Below, in pieces: positions 61,822 through 64,000 of a DNA stretch of 64,000 nucleotides; the first letter of the stretch is position 1, and each line of letters begins with the position of its first letter. A program made the translations under genes and the position numbers. The stretch comes from Candidatus Babeliales bacterium. Its GTDB lineage: Bacteria; Babelota; Babeliae; Babelales; Vermiphilaceae. The notes below the pieces were generated by a model that saw only the letters and a program-made list of their open reading frames with translations, was not told the DNA's origin and ran no database searches. Location: NCBI GenBank assembly GCA_035944115.1, contig DASZBJ010000017.1:81809-145808 (forward strand). Reading direction: 5' to 3'.

Positions 61822-63627
61822 ATGATAAAAAATATAAAATGGCACATGCTAGCGCTACTCATGATTATTACCCCCCATATCGCACACCCAGCGCGATCTT
61901 TAGCAGATTCACTGGAAGATTTGGCACAAAAACAACAACAACTGGCGCGAGACCAGCGTAGCCGCCAAGATGCCCTTGATACTTTCAGTAGAGCACGAGA
62001 AGAAGAAACAGAAATGAGGCGAAGACAAGCTGCTGCTCGCCAAGCTCAAGAAGCTGCTGTGCAAGAAGGCGATGCTCGTGCAATCGAGCAAACACAGGCA
62101 ACACTCGCCATCCCAGCACAAAAAAAAGCAAAACCGAAACGAGTAAAAACAAAAGAAGAAGATGAAAAAGAACGGGAAGAAAACAGACAACAATATGAAG
62201 CATATCTGGAAATGCTTAAGCAAGTAGAAGACCAAGATAGAGCAGCCCGGGAGCGGCGTGGAGACCGCCCCATAGAATATAGTGATGCACAACTGCAAAA
62301 ACTACCGGATTTCCCACTCGAATTAACGCATATAATAGACCGCATGGCACAAAAAACATTTACTGATCCACATGCAACTATCATCTCGCAAACGTTAGGA
62401 GGTCATACAGCGCCCATAACCTCAATAGCTATCAGTTCTAACAACCAATTCATCGTCACGGGATCTTGGGATAACACTGCACGAATTTGGGATTCCACCA
62501 CGGGAGCACCGTTGCATACCCTTGTAGGCCATAGATCCAAAATAAATTCTGTAGCTATTAGCCCTGATAATCAATTTATTGTCACCGGATCTGAGGACAA
62601 CACCGCACGCATTTGGAATGCCGTCACAGGAGCGCTACTGCATACCCTAGCTCATACAGGCATTATAACATCGGTAGCTATAAGCCCTGATAACCGCTTC
62701 ATTGTCACCGGATCTTGGGATAACACTGCACGTGTTTGGGATACCTCTACAGGAGCGCTACTGCATACCCTAGCTCATACAAACTTCATAACTGCAGTAG
62801 CTATAAGCTCTGATAACCTATTCATCGTCACCACATCTAACGATATCACTACACGCATTTGGGATGCTACCACGGGAGTACTGCGCCATACCCTTGCTGG
62901 CCATGGAGACGCAATAAACTCAGTAGCCATCAGCTCTGATAGCCAACTTATCGTCACCGGGTCTGATGATCACACTGCACGCATATGGAATGCGACCACA
63001 GGAGCGCTACTGTATATCCTTACTGATACAAACTTCATAACTGCAGTAGCTATAAGCTCTGATAACCTATTCATCGTCACCACATCTAGCGATATCATTA
63101 CACGCATTTGGGATACCACCACGGGAGCACTGCGCCATACCCTTGCTGGCCATAAAGACGCAATAAAAGCAGTGGCTATCAGCTCTGACAACCTATTCAT
63201 CGTCACCGGATCTTGGGATCACACCGCACGCATCTGGGATGCCTCCACAGGAACACTGCTCCGCACCCTTACTGGTCATACAAGCTTGATAAGTTCAGTA
63301 GCTATCAGCCCTGATAACCTATTCATCGTCACGGGATCTTGGGATAACACTGCACGCATTTGGCGCATAAAAGAAGACTTATTAACTACTGCCGAACTCA
63401 TCAAAAATGCTGCAACACTCCGTGATCGTGCAAAACAAATTCCATATTTTCCACCAATACAAATGCAAAAAATAAACAAGGGAATTTACCTTCTCAAATC
63501 GGCAACTACCAAATCAACCCCTTCAAACATCAGGGCTATTTACCAACGCATTATAGATGCCTTTAAGCAAGGAAAATCAGAGGCAATGATTGCATCAGCT
63601 GCCGATATTGGATTTTTTGGCATGTAA
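61822..63627 (+). CDS. Exported WD40 protein with F-box-like segment (WD-5)
   Basis: The product is 601 aa. Signal peptide (about 1-27, MLALLMIITPHIAHPA); Arg/Glu/Gln-rich coiled coil (about 30-150); FPLELTHIIDRMAQ (about 171-184), in the place of the LPxEL segment of WD-1 to WD-4; eight WD40 blades; C-terminal domain ending in SAADIGFFGM. No clear ubiquitin-interacting motif. Blades 4-5 and 6-7 are near-identical two-blade units (249-base period, from 62781 and 63030). It lies on the plus strand far from the main array and heads a second tandem set. Confidence 0.87.
   Translation: MIKNIKWHMLALLMIITPHIAHPARSLADSLEDLAQKQQQLARDQRSRQDALDTFSRAREEETEMRRRQAAARQAQEAAVQEGDARAIEQTQATLAIPAQKKAKPKRVKTKEEDEKEREENRQQYEAYLEMLKQVEDQDRAARERRGDRPIEYSDAQLQKLPDFPLELTHIIDRMAQKTFTDPHATIISQTLGGHTAPITSIAISSNNQFIVTGSWDNTARIWDSTTGAPLHTLVGHRSKINSVAISPDNQFIVTGSEDNTARIWNAVTGALLHTLAHTGIITSVAISPDNRFIVTGSWDNTARVWDTSTGALLHTLAHTNFITAVAISSDNLFIVTTSNDITTRIWDATTGVLRHTLAGHGDAINSVAISSDSQLIVTGSDDHTARIWNATTGALLYILTDTNFITAVAISSDNLFIVTTSSDIITRIWDTTTGALRHTLAGHKDAIKAVAISSDNLFIVTGSWDHTARIWDASTGTLLRTLTGHTSLISSVAISPDNLFIVTGSWDNTARIWRIKEDLLTTAELIKNAATLRDRAKQIPYFPPIQMQKINKGIYLLKSATTKSTPSNIRAIYQRIIDAFKQGKSEAMIASAADIGFFGM
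62781..63180 (+). repeat. Internal tandem duplication of a two-blade unit in WD-5
   Basis: The bases from AAACTTCATAACTGCAGTAG at 62781 recur from 63030, 249 bases (83 codons) later, with few changes across about 150 bases. This is two WD40 blades in frame. Confidence 0.8.
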
Positions 63628-63680
63628 GCTTATGTACACAATAATCATTAAACCCTGAAAAAAAAGAACGGAGAGAGGCA

Positions 63681-64000
63681 ATGATGAAACATATAAAATG
63701 GCACATGATAGCACTACTCATGATTATTACCCCCCATATCGCACACCCAGCGCGATCTTTAGCAGATTCACCGGAAGATTTGGCACAACAAGCGCGAGAC
63801 CAGCGTAGCCGCCAAGATGCCCTTGATACTTTCAGTAGAGCACGAGAAGAAGAAACAGAAATGAGGCGAAGACAAGCTGCTGTGCAAGAAGGCGATGCTC
63901 GTGCAATCGAGCAAACACAGGCAACACTCGCCATCCCAACACAAAAAAAAGCAAAACCGAAACGAGTAAAAACAACAGAAGAAGATGAAAAAGAGCAAAC
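63681..64000 (+). CDS. Exported WD40-family protein (WD-6), 3'-truncated by window end
   Basis: The frame is open from ATG 63681 to the last base (about 106 codons). GGAGAGAGG precedes it; the ATG at 63684 is an equal alternative. It repeats WD-5's signal peptide and coiled coil almost word for word but lacks four residues after DLAQ and eight after RRRQAA, both in-frame losses inside short repeats. The propeller should lie beyond the window. Confidence 0.8.
   Translation, partial: MMKHIKWHMIALLMIITPHIAHPARSLADSPEDLAQQARDQRSRQDALDTFSRAREEETEMRRRQAAVQEGDARAIEQTQATLAIPTQKKAKPKRVKTTEEDEKEQ

Noticed and set aside
62046..62384. Minus-strand frames opposite the coiled coil of WD-5
   Set aside because: Cys/Phe/Ser-rich translation that arises from the antisense of Glu/Lys/Arg codons.
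1..64000. tRNA, rRNA and tmRNA genes
   Set aside because: I looked for T-loop (GGTTCGA) and conserved rRNA blocks by eye and saw none; a covariance-model scan would settle it.

Overview
The window is about 40% GC and gene-dense. It comes from a bacterium that looks like a reduced, host-associated member of the candidate phylum Dependentiae (TM6) or a similar intracellular lineage. This placement is inference. It rests on the many signal-peptide proteins of unknown function, two expanded families with eukaryote-like repeats (WD40 and ankyrin), a thin set of cell-wall, replication and RNA genes, and little biosynthesis. There is no rRNA gene and I recognised no tRNA gene. The one clear RNA gene is rnpB.

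Layout. 0-15 kb: a 5'-truncated double-hairpin ATP synthase c-like protein; a secreted protein followed by the fossil of a second copy; twin Cache-domain membrane proteins; a cysteine-synthase-like enzyme; small exported proteins with a 292-bp MITE between two of them; a metallo-beta-lactamase-fold hydrolase; holB and tmk; an acyl-CoA ligase. 15-25 kb: four tandem minus-strand WD40 genes, then the RNA ligase rtcB with archease. 25-31 kb: dciA, a TPR gene with a MITE inserted in its signal peptide, and murG, overlapping by ATGA junctions; then an accessory patch with a DUF1016 nuclease and decayed toxin-antitoxin genes. 31-41 kb: an exported or membrane AAA+ ATPase, a class A penicillin-binding protein, an MreD-like gene overlapping rnpB, a PASTA protein, three exported HAD-like proteins and uppS. 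42-50.5 kb: four tandem ankyrin genes sharing one unknown N-terminal domain. 50.6-61.4 kb: a LOG-family protein, a Memo-AMMECR1 fusion, an exported alpha/beta hydrolase behind a structured leader, rsmA, mreB, a beta-barrel candidate, a truncated glmU and sbcD. 61.8-64 kb: a second WD40 locus whose last gene runs off the window.

How the genes fit together. murG, uppS, the penicillin-binding protein, mreB, the MreD-like protein, the PASTA protein and GlmU show that a peptidoglycan wall is made. The secreted WD40 and ankyrin families are the likely host-facing part. Three of the four central WD40 proteins combine a signal peptide, a ubiquitin-interacting-motif match, an F-box-like LPxEL segment and a full beta-propeller, which suggests they handle host ubiquitinated proteins. 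This is the most interesting hypothesis here. The window also records how such families grow: tandem duplications carrying fragments of neighbouring genes, a tail of a lost gene copy, in-frame repeat gain and loss, and a 303-bp in-frame mobile insertion.
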